DNA of 64,000 nt from positions 4,464,001 to 4,528,000 of the forward strand of contig NZ_CP026029.1 of the NCBI RefSeq assembly GCF_023520895.1, written 5' to 3'. The DNA is from Paenibacillus sp. PK3_47. Its GTDB lineage: Bacteria; Bacillota; Bacilli; Paenibacillales; Paenibacillaceae. The notes beneath the pieces were generated by a model. That model worked only from the letters and a program-made list of their open reading frames with translations, made no database searches and was not told where the DNA came from. Every line of letters starts with the position of its first letter. Positions within the stretch are counted from its first letter, which is position 1. The position numbers were made by a program, and so were the translations under genes. This document shows positions 17,356-27,003 of the stretch, piece after piece.

Positions 17356-19575
17356 ATGAACAAATACGGTTATAAAAAGACCATATTCAACCACCTCGTT
17401 TTATCCTATACCATTCTTTCTGTTGTGCTGATCGGTACGATGGGCGGCTATTGGTACACCCAGGCTAACCGGATGATGGATCAGGAGATTGCCAAGGACA
17501 ACGTTACCCGTCTGAATGCGGTCCAGTCTTTTATCGAGCAGACACTGCTGAAGAAATATGAAGATAATCTGCAGAATAAGGCCTTGTCGATCAATTTTAT
17601 CCAGAGCAACGGGAACCTGAGTGTCCTGCTGTACGGAGGCTGGAAAGGAAATCTGAGCAGGGCTGCTGCTTTCAATGATGATCTAGAGTTTTTTAAAGTT
17701 GAAAATGCAGGGGTTACCAATGTGTCAGTCTATTTCCCAGGTAATGATTATGTGGTGGATGCCGACCAGTTTTATATGAACACTGCACATTCACTGGAGT
17801 CGGATTTTTATTACGAAATCAGCAGGATGCCCTTGAAGAAATGGATGTCCCGGACCAACGCGAACGGTGAGCAGGTCATCAGCTACATTATTAAGCTTCC
17901 CTATCAGATTCCGAGCGTGAAGGCAGCAGGCTATTTTATCGTTGATGTGGGTGTGAATTATCTGCAGACCGTTGTGGCTCCCATGCTCAGTTCCCGGGAT
18001 GACAAGCTTCTGGTACTGGACGGGGAGGGGCAGGCGCTATTTGCTATAGGCAGCGGAAGCAGCAGGATTGATCAGGTACTGCAGGAAGTCCTTGGTTCAG
18101 ATTCTTTTCAGGAAAGAAGGATGAAGGAGGACGGAGTACCGGGAGTCGTATCCCGGCTTCCGGCTGCTCATTCGGCGCATGAATGGACTTATGCCATGTA
18201 CCGGCCGACCCATACGCTTGAACTTTTTACCGAGCATTTGAAAACAGGGCTTTATACCGCTTCTGCCATCATTATTTTATTCGGTCTGATCATCTCTTTC
18301 CTCTTCTCGAAGCAGCTTTATGTTCCAATCAAACAGCTGATGGCCAAAATTGGGAGCTTCCAGCCGGCGCAGCTTCATGTATCCCGTGAAAATGAGTATG
18401 TCATTATCGGCGATACCTTCTCCTTAATGAATGACAAAATTGTTGATCTCAAATGCCAGGCAAGAAAAAATGAACTGGTTAATCTGCTGCTGGGGGTCAG
18501 CCAAAGTGAAGAGCATCAGGAAATGCTCAAGCTGCCTGATACAGCCTTCTGTGCCGTATACCTTCAATTAAACGAGGGAGAGACGGAGGGGCTTAGAGCA
18601 AGGTACGAGCTGCATAATACCCTCCCGGGGGAGTTCGTTTCTTTGAATGCCAAGGAGGCAGTTATTCTATATTATATCGGAAGAGATGAAGGGCATGACC
18701 CGTCCTTTCTGGTCAAAGAACTGCAGGGGCTGCAGCGGATATCAGGCGAAGGCGTGAAATTTCAGTCGGCAGTCGGCAGGACGGTACAGACCAGCGAAGA
18801 GATTCAGGAGTCTTACCAAAGTGCGCAGCAGGCCGGCCGTTATCATTTTATGTATGGCAGACATGCGGTGATTGCCTATGAAACCATTCAGTCACTGAAT
18901 GCGGAGCCGATCTTTTTTAATTTTGAGCATTACCGCAATGCGCTGAAAGCCGGCGATCTGAAGGGCGTAGATGATTTTCTGGATACCTTCGTAACCGCCC
19001 TGCATAAGGAGGGCATACAGATTGATGCGGCCGAGCTGGCAGTGCTGCAGCTGATCGCCCAGCTGTACCAGTGTGTGATTGAGCTGAAGCTCCAGCATCT
19101 GCTGCCGCACTCCGATCTGTTTGATGAGCTGAAAAAAGAGACGCTTCACGAAACGATGGAGAGCATCCGGAAGCTGTCCTCAGAAATTACCGAGCGGATG
19201 AATGCCGAAGGCAACCATGCCCATGCCGAGGTGATCCGCACTTTAAAAGCCTTTATAACGGATCACCTGCATGAGGACCTGTCCCTGCAGATTTTGTCCA
19301 AGGAAGTCTCGCTGGCGCCTGCTTATATCTCTACAATATTTAGTGAGGTTACCAAAAGCTCATTCACCGAATATGTTACCAGGCTGCGTCTGGAAAAGGC
19401 TGCCGAGCTGCTGATTGCCGATCCGCGGCTGTCCATAGCGGCGATTGCCGAGCAGGTCGGCTACCGGAACCCGCAGTATTTTCATAGTAAATTCAAAGCG
19501 CGGTTCGGTGTCACACCCGTCCAATACCGCAAATCGCATAAGGATCATTCAGACTGGATTACTTTAGAGAACTAA
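17356..19575 (+). CDS. Membrane-bound AraC-type regulator of sugar uptake
   Basis: A 739-residue one-component regulator. A transmembrane helix (about 13-32) is followed by an extracellular sensor of about 255 residues (Cache-like in layout), a second helix (about 298-320), a HAMP-like linker and a cytoplasmic stretch. The C-terminal AraC double helix-turn-helix (about 635-735) includes GYRNPQYFHSKFKARFGVTP. It has neither kinase nor receiver domain, so signal and DNA binding are in one chain tied to the membrane. I chose ATG 17356, 5 nt after AAGGGGGAG; the frame stays open to 17260 but runs through the cre box. The importer genes follow 230 bp downstream and are its likely target. Confidence 0.9.
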   Translation: MNKYGYKKTIFNHLVLSYTILSVVLIGTMGGYWYTQANRMMDQEIAKDNVTRLNAVQSFIEQTLLKKYEDNLQNKALSINFIQSNGNLSVLLYGGWKGNLSRAAAFNDDLEFFKVENAGVTNVSVYFPGNDYVVDADQFYMNTAHSLESDFYYEISRMPLKKWMSRTNANGEQVISYIIKLPYQIPSVKAAGYFIVDVGVNYLQTVVAPMLSSRDDKLLVLDGEGQALFAIGSGSSRIDQVLQEVLGSDSFQERRMKEDGVPGVVSRLPAAHSAHEWTYAMYRPTHTLELFTEHLKTGLYTASAIIILFGLIISFLFSKQLYVPIKQLMAKIGSFQPAQLHVSRENEYVIIGDTFSLMNDKIVDLKCQARKNELVNLLLGVSQSEEHQEMLKLPDTAFCAVYLQLNEGETEGLRARYELHNTLPGEFVSLNAKEAVILYYIGRDEGHDPSFLVKELQGLQRISGEGVKFQSAVGRTVQTSEEIQESYQSAQQAGRYHFMYGRHAVIAYETIQSLNAEPIFFNFEHYRNALKAGDLKGVDDFLDTFVTALHKEGIQIDAAELAVLQLIAQLYQCVIELKLQHLLPHSDLFDELKKETLHETMESIRKLSSEITERMNAEGNHAHAEVIRTLKAFITDHLHEDLSLQILSKEVSLAPAYISTIFSEVTKSSFTEYVTRLRLEKAAELLIADPRLSIAAIAEQVGYRNPQYFHSKFKARFGVTPVQYRKSHKDHSDWITLEN

Positions 19576-19595
19576 TGGCTTACATACTGGATCTG

Positions 19596-19627
19596 GCCCC
19601 GCTGTTCATACGGCACGGGCTTTTTTT
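19596..19627 (+). terminator. Terminator after the AraC-type regulator
   Basis: An imperfect stem from GCCC (19596) to GGGC (19620) is followed by seven T residues (19621-19627). It lets the regulator and the importer be transcribed separately. Confidence 0.65.
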
Positions 19628-19716
19628 ATGGCTGAAAAGTGGATAACAACTGAAATAATTGGACTTTTAAAGAAGCGAAAACGAAAGAAAGTATAACAAT
19701 TTGAATGAAGTTGAAC

Positions 19717-19733
19717 TGGAAAAAGCGTTTCCA
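19717..19733. promoter_or_regulatory. Operator-like palindrome before the second importer
   Basis: TGGAAAAAGCGTTTCCA is a near-perfect palindrome (TGGAAA/TTTCCA around AAGCG). Shifted to the AAGCG centre it matches the cre consensus only at about 11 of 14 positions. It lies 75 bp before the first permease gene. It could be a cre box or a LacI-family operator. Confidence 0.5.
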
Positions 19734-19807
19734 TAAACCTACACTTACATTTGTGAGCGGCACTGAAAAAATTCATGTATTTGTTTACGCGGAAAGGAGC
19801 AACTGTG

Positions 19808-20782
19808 ATGGCCTCAACAACGGTAGTCACACCGGATGGCAAACTCCACCAGACTGAGAAAAAATCATCCAAGCTGGCGGCATTATGGAGGGAATACAAA
19901 AAGTGCAGGTATTTGTTTCTGCTGCTTGCACCGGTACTGATCTGGTACGCCGTATTTGCCTATTCGCCCTTGTACGGAATACAGCTGGCATTTAAGGATT
20001 TCCGGATTATGGACGGCATCTGGGGAAGTCCCTGGGTGGGACTCAAGCATTTTAAGTTTCTGTTTCTGCAATCGCCCGACTTCTTCAAAATCCTGGGCAA
20101 TACAGTAATCATCAGCATGTACCACATTGTGTTCGGTTTTCCCGCTCCCATTATACTTGCGCTTCTCATTAATGAAATCCGGTCGTCCAAGTTTAAAAAG
20201 GTAGCGCAATCGCTGACGTATTTGCCCCATTTTTTCTCCTGGGTCATTCTGGGCGGGATTCTGATCACGCTGCTTTCCCCGTCTACCGGGGTGGTGAACT
20301 ACCTGATTACTTTGGTGGGACTGGAGCCGGTCTATTTTCTCGGAGATCCGAATTATTTCAGATTCACACTGGTAACCTCGGCAATCTGGAAAGAGGTGGG
20401 CTGGGGGACGATCATCTATCTGGCTGCTCTGACTAGTGTATCCCCTGATTTATATGAAGCTGCAGTTATGGACGGGGCCAACCGGTGGAAGCAGACGCTG
20501 AAAATCACCCTGCCGTCCATACTGCCGGTTATCGTGCTCATGCTGATTTTGCGTATGGGGGGAATCCTGGACGCGGGCTTTGACCAGATTCTGAACCTGT
20601 ACTCACCGGCCACCTATGAAGTGGCGGATATTCTGGACACCTATGTCTACCGGGTAGGCTTGCAGAACTTCCAGTTCAGTTTGACTACCGCCGTAGGGCT
20701 GTTTAAGAATGTGGTCGCTTTTGTACTGGTGCTGTTCACCAATTATATTTCGAAGAAGCTGGGACAGGACGGATTATTCTGA
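19808..20782 (+). CDS. ABC transporter permease, LplB type
   Basis: A 324-residue CUT1 permease of the LplB subfamily, with about six transmembrane helices and the EAA loop YEAAVMDGANRWKQTLK. An in-frame GTG lies directly before the ATG at 19808; AAAGGAG at 19793-19799 could serve either. Its neighbours are the partner permease 21 bp downstream and the binding lipoprotein after that. In related genomes this importer type handles complex carbohydrates, often uronate oligomers, which would suit the GH28 and lyase genes downstream. No ATPase is encoded here. Confidence 0.92.
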   Translation: MASTTVVTPDGKLHQTEKKSSKLAALWREYKKCRYLFLLLAPVLIWYAVFAYSPLYGIQLAFKDFRIMDGIWGSPWVGLKHFKFLFLQSPDFFKILGNTVIISMYHIVFGFPAPIILALLINEIRSSKFKKVAQSLTYLPHFFSWVILGGILITLLSPSTGVVNYLITLVGLEPVYFLGDPNYFRFTLVTSAIWKEVGWGTIIYLAALTSVSPDLYEAAVMDGANRWKQTLKITLPSILPVIVLMLILRMGGILDAGFDQILNLYSPATYEVADILDTYVYRVGLQNFQFSLTTAVGLFKNVVAFVLVLFTNYISKKLGQDGLF

Positions 20783-20803
20783 TTTGGAAAGGAGCAGTAA
20801 GCT

Positions 20804-21676
20804 GTGAAATTAGGCAAAGGGGATATGATTTTTCAGATTTTTCTGATTACCTTTATGGTGATTCTGTGCATTATCATGCTGTATCCGTTCGTTCATATGT
20901 TATCGGTCTCCTTCAGCACACCTGCCGAGTCCTTAAGATTAGGAATTCATTTGTATCCGAAGGAGTTTTCCCTGTATGCCTGGGAGCGGGTGCTCGGAAA
21001 AGACGATATCTGGACCGGCTTCGGCAATACCGTCTTCAGAACCGTTGTCGGTACGGTATGCTCTGTTGTATTTATGTCGATGGGGGCCTATCCGCTTTCG
21101 AGAAAATATCTGCCGCACCGCAATGTGTTTACGCTGCTGATCGTGTTCACGATGTTTTTCGGGGGCGGGCTCATTCCCACCTATTTTTTGATCAAAAATC
21201 TCGGGCTGCTGGATACGCGGGCGGTATATATTTTGCCGGGACTGGTCAGCACCTTCTCCATGCTCATTCTGCGTAATTTCTTTCAGGCGATCCCGGATGA
21301 GCTGGAGGACTCGGCCAAAATTGACGGAGCGAATGACCTGCGTATTCTGTTCCAGATTGTGATGCCGCTGTCGCTCCCGGTTCTGGCTACGCTGTCTTTG
21401 TGGTCAGCGGTGGGGCACTGGAATGCCTGGTTTGACGCCGTCTTGTATATCCAGGACCCTGACAAGCAAGTCCTGACCACCTTTTTGCGCAGAGTTGTCA
21501 TTACAGGTGAAGACCTATCCATGTATGCTTCCAATACGACCAACACCGCTCTCGGGTATCAGGAGCCGATTAAGGCAGCTACGCTGATGTTCACGGCTTT
21601 GCCGATCATCGTTCTCTATCCGTTCCTGCAAAAGTATTTTGTGAAAGGCACGATGGTAGGATCGCTTAAGGGTTAA
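20804..21676 (+). CDS. ABC transporter permease, YtcP/LplC type
   Basis: A 290-residue CUT1 permease with six predicted helices and the EAA loop LEDSAKIDGANDLRILFQ; it ends in GTMVGSLKG as is usual for the YtcP group. GTG start, with GGAAAGGAG 9 nt upstream. It forms the membrane channel with the LplB-type protein encoded just before. The segment of about 60 residues preceding the C-terminal helix (ITGEDLSMYASNTTNT) is a common insertion in this subfamily. Confidence 0.92.
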   Translation: MKLGKGDMIFQIFLITFMVILCIIMLYPFVHMLSVSFSTPAESLRLGIHLYPKEFSLYAWERVLGKDDIWTGFGNTVFRTVVGTVCSVVFMSMGAYPLSRKYLPHRNVFTLLIVFTMFFGGGLIPTYFLIKNLGLLDTRAVYILPGLVSTFSMLILRNFFQAIPDELEDSAKIDGANDLRILFQIVMPLSLPVLATLSLWSAVGHWNAWFDAVLYIQDPDKQVLTTFLRRVVITGEDLSMYASNTTNTALGYQEPIKAATLMFTALPIIVLYPFLQKYFVKGTMVGSLKG

Positions 21677-21758
21677 CAGGGTTTATGCAATCTGCTATCC
21701 AGGCAGTATTGTTTAAATATCAAGCACCAGAGGCATAAAAAGGGAGGATATCAGACAA

Positions 21759-23327
21759 ATGAACAAAAAGTCATGGTTAACCGGGATGGCCGCATTGCTG
21801 CTGGGCACATCTCTGATTGGAAGCGGATGCAGTAACAACGGGAACAATGCTTCCCCGTCCAGTGCGCCGGCCGAGCCGGAAGCAGAAGCGCCGATTGAAA
21901 TCATATGGGCCAACAACTGGAATGCTCCGGAAGGCGACGACAGCTATGTGCAGCAATTTCTGGAGCAGAAATTCAATGTCAAAATCAGTAATGTCAAATT
22001 TGAAACGGGAACCTGGAAAGAACAGCTCGGGGTTATGCTTGCTTCCGGCAACATTCCCGATGTGCTGGCGGTCGATGGAACAGTGGGGGATATGGTGCAG
22101 TGGGCGGATCAGGGTGTAATTGCCAGCATACCGGTAGAGGAGATCAAACAATATATGCCCGCCTATGTGGCGGATGTCGAAAGCATTGATCCCAATGCCT
22201 GGGACGCGGGCAGCTATAACGGCAAGAACTGGGGAGTTCCCAAGGTCTGGTCCAATGGAAGCACAGGCTTTATGCCCGCCTACAACGGACAATGGCTGAA
22301 AGCAATCGGGTATAACGGGGCTCCTAAAGATCTGAACGAGCTTGAGGATGTATTAACCAAGTTTACCACCGGCGATCCGGACGGCAACGGCAAAAAGGAC
22401 ACCTTCGGCATGACGGGCCGCGGCAAGGATGCCCAGACACAGATGTTTAACTCCGTTTTCGCCGCCTTCGGGGTGAATCCGTTCCAGTTCAAGCTGGGCA
22501 AGGACGGCAAAGTGGAATACGGCGCGATTACGGAAGAGGCGAGACAAGGACTGAAGCTTCTCAGCAAATGGTTCGAAGCCGGAATTATCGATCCCGAGTT
22601 CGTCACCGATGACAACGGCTCCATACAGAACAAGTTCATCAGCCTGCGGACAGGGATGTTCGATACCGGCATGTGGCATCATCTGTATAAAGACGGATAT
22701 TTCGGCCAGGTATCCGCCGACAAGGGAATTGAACTGGTGCCGGGGACTCCGCTCACCGGGCCGGACGGCAAAAAATATGCCCTGTCTAACGGCGCATTGC
22801 AGCCGCCTATCTTTTTCGGAGCCCAGCTGGAGAAGGATGATCAGAAAAGACAAAAGATACTGGAAATTCTCGAATATGTCGCAACAGACAAGGAGGGTTA
22901 TCTGACCACAGTGTTCGGCAAGGAGGGGGTAACCTATAATCTGGACGGCGATCTGGCGGTTATGGTTGAGGAACCTGAGGAGACCCTGGCTGCTTTGGGT
23001 GTAGGCTTCTATAACCCGCTTGGCGGCAAGGTGGAAGCTATGACAAAGTATCATTTTTCAGCCGAAAAAATCGCTTTCCGTGACCAATATACCAAAATTG
23101 AGGGCCTGACTGTGCTTACAGATCTGATGCAATCGACGGTAATGACCACCAAAGCACAGTATGAGACCATCCTGAACACGCTTCAGACCCAATATTATAT
23201 CAAGGCCATCACCGGAGAAGCTGACACGGATAAGGCTTTTGATGACTTTAAAGCCCAGTGGCTGAAATCCGGCGGACAAGCGGAGCTTGATGAAGCCCAG
23301 AAGATTTATGAAGAACGCAGCAAGTAA
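21759..23327 (+). CDS. Substrate-binding lipoprotein, LipO type
   Basis: A 522-residue extracytoplasmic binding protein. The signal peptide ends in IGSGC with the lipidated C24, then an Asn/Ser/Pro-rich linker. The body carries a calcium-site-like loop DPDGNGKKDTFG (about 206-218), typical of this long subfamily, and conserved WSNGSTG and GMWHHLY segments. AAAGGGAGGA lies 17-8 nt before the ATG. It would feed oligosaccharides to the two permeases upstream. The ligand is unknown, but the following GH28 gene suggests a galacturonate-containing oligomer. Confidence 0.92.
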   Translation: MNKKSWLTGMAALLLGTSLIGSGCSNNGNNASPSSAPAEPEAEAPIEIIWANNWNAPEGDDSYVQQFLEQKFNVKISNVKFETGTWKEQLGVMLASGNIPDVLAVDGTVGDMVQWADQGVIASIPVEEIKQYMPAYVADVESIDPNAWDAGSYNGKNWGVPKVWSNGSTGFMPAYNGQWLKAIGYNGAPKDLNELEDVLTKFTTGDPDGNGKKDTFGMTGRGKDAQTQMFNSVFAAFGVNPFQFKLGKDGKVEYGAITEEARQGLKLLSKWFEAGIIDPEFVTDDNGSIQNKFISLRTGMFDTGMWHHLYKDGYFGQVSADKGIELVPGTPLTGPDGKKYALSNGALQPPIFFGAQLEKDDQKRQKILEILEYVATDKEGYLTTVFGKEGVTYNLDGDLAVMVEEPEETLAALGVGFYNPLGGKVEAMTKYHFSAEKIAFRDQYTKIEGLTVLTDLMQSTVMTTKAQYETILNTLQTQYYIKAITGEADTDKAFDDFKAQWLKSGGQAELDEAQKIYEERSK

Positions 23328-23346
23328 CAAGCAGTCATGAATTTGC

Positions 23347-23393
23347 AAACCGGCTGTGGGGACATGGAGACATGCCCGAACACAGCCGGTTTC
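23347..23393 (+). terminator. Hairpin between the LipO-type gene and the GH28 gene
   Basis: AAACCGGCTGTG (23347-23358) pairs with CACAGCCGGTTT (23381-23392), with an inner GGGACATG/CATGCCC stem. The T-run is only two or three bases, so it may stabilise the upstream message or end it only partly. It argues that translation of the next gene starts after it. Confidence 0.6.
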
Positions 23394-23418
23394 CTTATGG
23401 CGGGAGGAGCGGGGAGAT

Positions 23419-24855
23419 GTGTTAACCGAAAACTGGATTCAGTTGTACCCGGCACCGGAAGGGGCCGTACACAACTCCGATTTCTCAGTCCGGGTCCGAA
23501 TTCCCGGAGGGAAATGGAAGTCCTTGTTCAGCTACAACGTAAAGGTGGATATGCACAATGTACGCAATGCATCCATGGTCATGTTCGACTGCTCCGGGAC
23601 GGTTGAAATCGAAGTGGAGCATGCACAGGAGGTCATCCGCGAAGCTGTAATCCGTCCGCAATCAGCAGGTTTGTCCGGCACAATTAACGGGCGCCGCCTT
23701 TCGTTTGCGATAGACGGGCCAAGACTGCTGTCGGTTGAGATCAATGGCGACCGGTTTCATAATCTGCATATTTTTGCAAATCCGCCGGAGGATCCGCTGC
23801 CTGAAGCCGGCAGAGGTGAGGTCATCCTTCTGGAGCCGGGATTACATCACACCGCAGACATTCAGAAGCAGCTGGAACACAGCCCAAATACGGCTGTCAG
23901 GAAGAGCATTATCTTTGGGCCCGGTATTCACCAGCTGGATGAGCCGCTGCTTCAGCTCCCATCTTGCACTTCAGTATTCATCCCGGGAGGCGCTGTAGTG
24001 TATGGGGGATTGGTATGCAGCGGGGTGCACGATGTGACGGTGACAGGCAGAGGCATATTATATATGTCCGATTTTGCGAAGACAACCTATTACCGGGGAT
24101 TTGAGATCAAGTATTCCCGTAATATCCGCGTCGACGGGATCACTGTAATCGATCCCCCGCACTATACGGTGCTTCTCGGACAGTCGGAGCAGATCCGCAT
24201 CAGCAATCTGAAATCATTCAGCACACGCGGATGGTGCGACGGAATCGATATGATGGCCTGCCGGGATGTCACGGTAGAAGGTGGCTTTCTCCGTACATCG
24301 GATGACTGCATTGCCGTGTACGCATCGCGTGGGGAATTTCAGGGGGACACCCGGGATGTAAAGGTCAGCAGCTGCGTCCTGTGGGCGGATGTTGCCCATC
24401 CGGTGAATATCGGCACACACGGAAATCATGAAGGAGAAGGCGATGTAATCGGGAATATCAGCTTTTCGGATATCGACATTCTGGAGCACCATGAACCGCA
24501 GCCTGACTACTGGGGGTGTCTGGCGATTAACGGCGGCGATAACAATACCATCCGTAATGTAAGCTTTGAAGATATCCGGATCGAATCGTTTGAGCTCGGT
24601 GAATTGTTCAATCTCCGGGTCCTGCAGAATGAGAAATATAATCCGGCTCCGGGGAAGAGAATCGAAGGGGTCCGCTTTAAGAACATCCGCTTTGAAGGAA
24701 CCTGCCTGAATCCTTCGCATATTGAAGGCTATGATGAGACGAGAGCGGTGGAGGATGTTACATTCGAGAATGTAACGGTTAACGGCAGTCCGTTTCAACT
24801 TAAGGAGCCTTACATCATTATTGGCGATCATGCCCGCAGGATCAGAGTTCTTTGA
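23419..24855 (+). CDS. GH28-type polygalacturonase, paralogue 1
   Basis: A 478-residue protein with an N-terminal beta domain (about 1-150) and a right-handed beta-helix (about 165-478). GH28-like catalytic positions are D274 (CDGID), D295/D296 (SDDCI) and H334 (GTHG); the RIK motif of classical polygalacturonases is not visible. There is no signal peptide, so it would trim imported galacturonic or rhamnogalacturonic oligomers. The GTG at 23419 has GGGAGGAG 9 nt upstream and makes its N-terminus line up with the paralogue at 33363; the longer frame from 23356 would cross the hairpin. It follows the importer genes and probably shares their transcript. Confidence 0.83.
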   Translation: MLTENWIQLYPAPEGAVHNSDFSVRVRIPGGKWKSLFSYNVKVDMHNVRNASMVMFDCSGTVEIEVEHAQEVIREAVIRPQSAGLSGTINGRRLSFAIDGPRLLSVEINGDRFHNLHIFANPPEDPLPEAGRGEVILLEPGLHHTADIQKQLEHSPNTAVRKSIIFGPGIHQLDEPLLQLPSCTSVFIPGGAVVYGGLVCSGVHDVTVTGRGILYMSDFAKTTYYRGFEIKYSRNIRVDGITVIDPPHYTVLLGQSEQIRISNLKSFSTRGWCDGIDMMACRDVTVEGGFLRTSDDCIAVYASRGEFQGDTRDVKVSSCVLWADVAHPVNIGTHGNHEGEGDVIGNISFSDIDILEHHEPQPDYWGCLAINGGDNNTIRNVSFEDIRIESFELGELFNLRVLQNEKYNPAPGKRIEGVRFKNIRFEGTCLNPSHIEGYDETRAVEDVTFENVTVNGSPFQLKEPYIIIGDHARRIRVL

Positions 24856-24862
24856 TCCATGC

Positions 24863-24900
24863 CGGAACAGCCCGGTCTTCATGAAGACCGGGCTGTTCCG
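24863..24900. terminator. 17 bp perfect hairpin between convergent genes
   Basis: The arms 24863-24879 and 24884-24900 pair perfectly around a CATG loop. Neither strand has a strong T-run afterwards, so it may act as an mRNA 3' end stabiliser rather than a strict terminator. Confidence 0.6.
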
Positions 24901-24918
24901 TATACGCAGTTATATTCC

Positions 24919-27003
24919 TTAAGGAGCAGCTTCGGTATAGGTTACATCTGCATTGAACGTGGTACCGGATGCCGCCTGCGCATACAGCAGGTAATTGGAG
25001 TGGCGCAAATACCGGGTCTGATCAGCCCACATCTGATAAGAAGACAGCTGCGGATCAGCCAGGCCGGCTGTGCGACGGAAGGTGGCATCACTGTTGAAGC
25101 CTGCCGTGTTGTCCTTCAGGTCCAGCCATACTTCCCCGTTTGAACGGACCCGCAGATAGCGGTCCGGATAATTGACAGACTGAAACGACAAGCCGCCGGC
25201 ATCAGCCAGACCGGGGACCATTCTGAATTGGGCATCCTGAACGGGGGAGATCATCCCGGCATCGAGCCGGGCGCGATAGCTGCTGTGCCGGATGTAACGG
25301 TCCGGAAAGTTAAAAGATTGCAGACGCACATTCACGGATACCGGTTCCAGCCGCCACTGCTGGTGATTGCCAAGCGTGTATCTCCATTGATCGATTAGGG
25401 CTCCCTCTGCGGCGGATGCGCTGATGACATCGGCCGGCTTGTTGGAATGAACAGGAGTAATCCGGTAATACCCCCTGCCGGCAGGAATAAAGGCGAATTT
25501 CTGATGGTCTTTGCCGTTGGCTGTGTACAGCTGGAATTTGGCGCCATGCTCCAGAGAACCGCTGGCTACTTCCAGTGACAGCCCGCTCTGCATATTGGTT
25601 ATGCTGTACTGGCCGCCGCCGAGATGGGTTACATTCCACTGCTGGCTGACAGCTCCCGTATAGGTTGATTTCCGAACCGGTGAGTTGTTTGCCGTACCGT
25701 TTGCTTCCATAGCTTTACCGTCAAGACGTACGCTGAACCGGTAAATACCATCCGGGACATTACCGTCCGGAAGAGCAGCTGACCCGCCGGAGCCGGCTGG
25801 CCGGGTGTAGAGCAGTGTTCCAAAGCCGAGCTGGTCAAAGGTCGAGGGATACTGCGGATTGGCCCCGCCTTCCGGTCTGGAGAGTGCAGCGCGGGCAGCG
25901 ATATTCGGTACTGGCAGCCCCTGTCTGTTGGCATAATGGTTATAGATCATCTCCCAGACGGGACGGTACTCATTGCGGCTGGCACTGCTCACAGCAGTAT
26001 GGGTCTGGACTGCACCATTTGTGCCGGTGCCCCATTCATAAGCTGCAAACGGCACGTTACCGCCATTATTGTATTTGGCCACATATTCGGCAGCTCGCAG
26101 GAAGCGGTTATTCGCCCATCCATATAAATCATCTCCCTGATGCCAGGCCATTTCGGCGATGGTGGCCATTAAACCGACGCCAAGCTGGGTGTGCGCCTGG
26201 TCGCGTCCCGCTTCCTGCCACTGGGCTAAACCGTCCGGATGCAGAAACGGAATCGCGTTATAGATGGAGCCGTTACCGGCACCGTTCTTGTAATACTCTA
26301 TGCCGGTCTCGTAGATATCCCGGCGGTCGCAGAAGATTCCAATGGCGACAGCCGCGGCCATATTGGCCAGGTCCCAGTTGGCCCAGTAGTTCTGGATATA
26401 GGCGTCATTATGATCCTGCCCGTATTCATTGCCGATCAGGAAGCGTTCGTTAAGAGGCTTGTAAAAGACATTGATCAGCATCTCCTGCATTTGCGTTACA
26501 TTAAAGCCAGGGTAATCCCGCATGAGTTCTGCCGCATTGGCCAGCTCGTAACCATACAGGCCGGAAGCCAGGTAACGGTCGGCATTGCCGGAGACTGCAG
26601 TAAGCGTGGACGACCAGGCATTTAGAATATCCCGGGCAGTGTCACCATTAGCCGTACTGCCGCTGATTTTCCACCGCAGGGCATTCTGGTAAGCACGGGC
26701 AACATCGTTGTACAGCAGCGCTACGTTATCCCCGGTGCCGCCGCGGATAATAGTAGAGGTGGCCCGCGGAGTCCAGCCGGCTTGGGAGAGCGGACTGGCT
26801 ATCAGCTGGTTCCAGCCGTCCAGATAAGGCTGGGTACCGGCATTCACCATTTGTTTCATGCGGTCGAAGTCTGCCTGCGAATGCAGCAGGCCGGGATGGG
26901 AGAAAGGGGCGGCAGAAGCCGCTTCCGCTTTCGTTACGGCAGGAAGTCCGCTTATGCCGGCCACCAGCGCCAGGATAATCATGATTAATGATAATTTTTT
27001 CAT
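24919..27003 (-). CDS. Secreted alginate-lyase-fold enzyme with RICIN and AbfB modules
   Basis: A 694-residue secreted protein. A signal peptide (about 1-28, cleavage near AEA-ASA) is followed by an alginate-lyase-type helical domain (about 33-395). A RICIN-type beta-trefoil (about 415-555) comes next, with three QW-like repeats (QQWNV, DQWRY, QQWRL). The C-terminal AbfB/CBM42-like trefoil (about 557-694) has three repeats around DRYIRHS, DRYLRVR and TRYLRHS. AbfB modules bind arabinofuranose side chains. I chose the ATG at 27003, preceded on the minus strand by AAGGAGCTGAAGG; the frame upstream lacks a signal sequence. The true polymer is unknown: a uronate polymer is likely from the fold, and arabinose-decorated pectin from the binding module. 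Confidence 0.82.
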   Translation of the reverse strand: MKKLSLIMIILALVAGISGLPAVTKAEAASAAPFSHPGLLHSQADFDRMKQMVNAGTQPYLDGWNQLIASPLSQAGWTPRATSTIIRGGTGDNVALLYNDVARAYQNALRWKISGSTANGDTARDILNAWSSTLTAVSGNADRYLASGLYGYELANAAELMRDYPGFNVTQMQEMLINVFYKPLNERFLIGNEYGQDHNDAYIQNYWANWDLANMAAAVAIGIFCDRRDIYETGIEYYKNGAGNGSIYNAIPFLHPDGLAQWQEAGRDQAHTQLGVGLMATIAEMAWHQGDDLYGWANNRFLRAAEYVAKYNNGGNVPFAAYEWGTGTNGAVQTHTAVSSASRNEYRPVWEMIYNHYANRQGLPVPNIAARAALSRPEGGANPQYPSTFDQLGFGTLLYTRPAGSGGSAALPDGNVPDGIYRFSVRLDGKAMEANGTANNSPVRKSTYTGAVSQQWNVTHLGGGQYSITNMQSGLSLEVASGSLEHGAKFQLYTANGKDHQKFAFIPAGRGYYRITPVHSNKPADVISASAAEGALIDQWRYTLGNHQQWRLEPVSVNVRLQSFNFPDRYIRHSSYRARLDAGMISPVQDAQFRMVPGLADAGGLSFQSVNYPDRYLRVRSNGEVWLDLKDNTAGFNSDATFRRTAGLADPQLSSYQMWADQTRYLRHSNYLLYAQAASGTTFNADVTYTEAAP

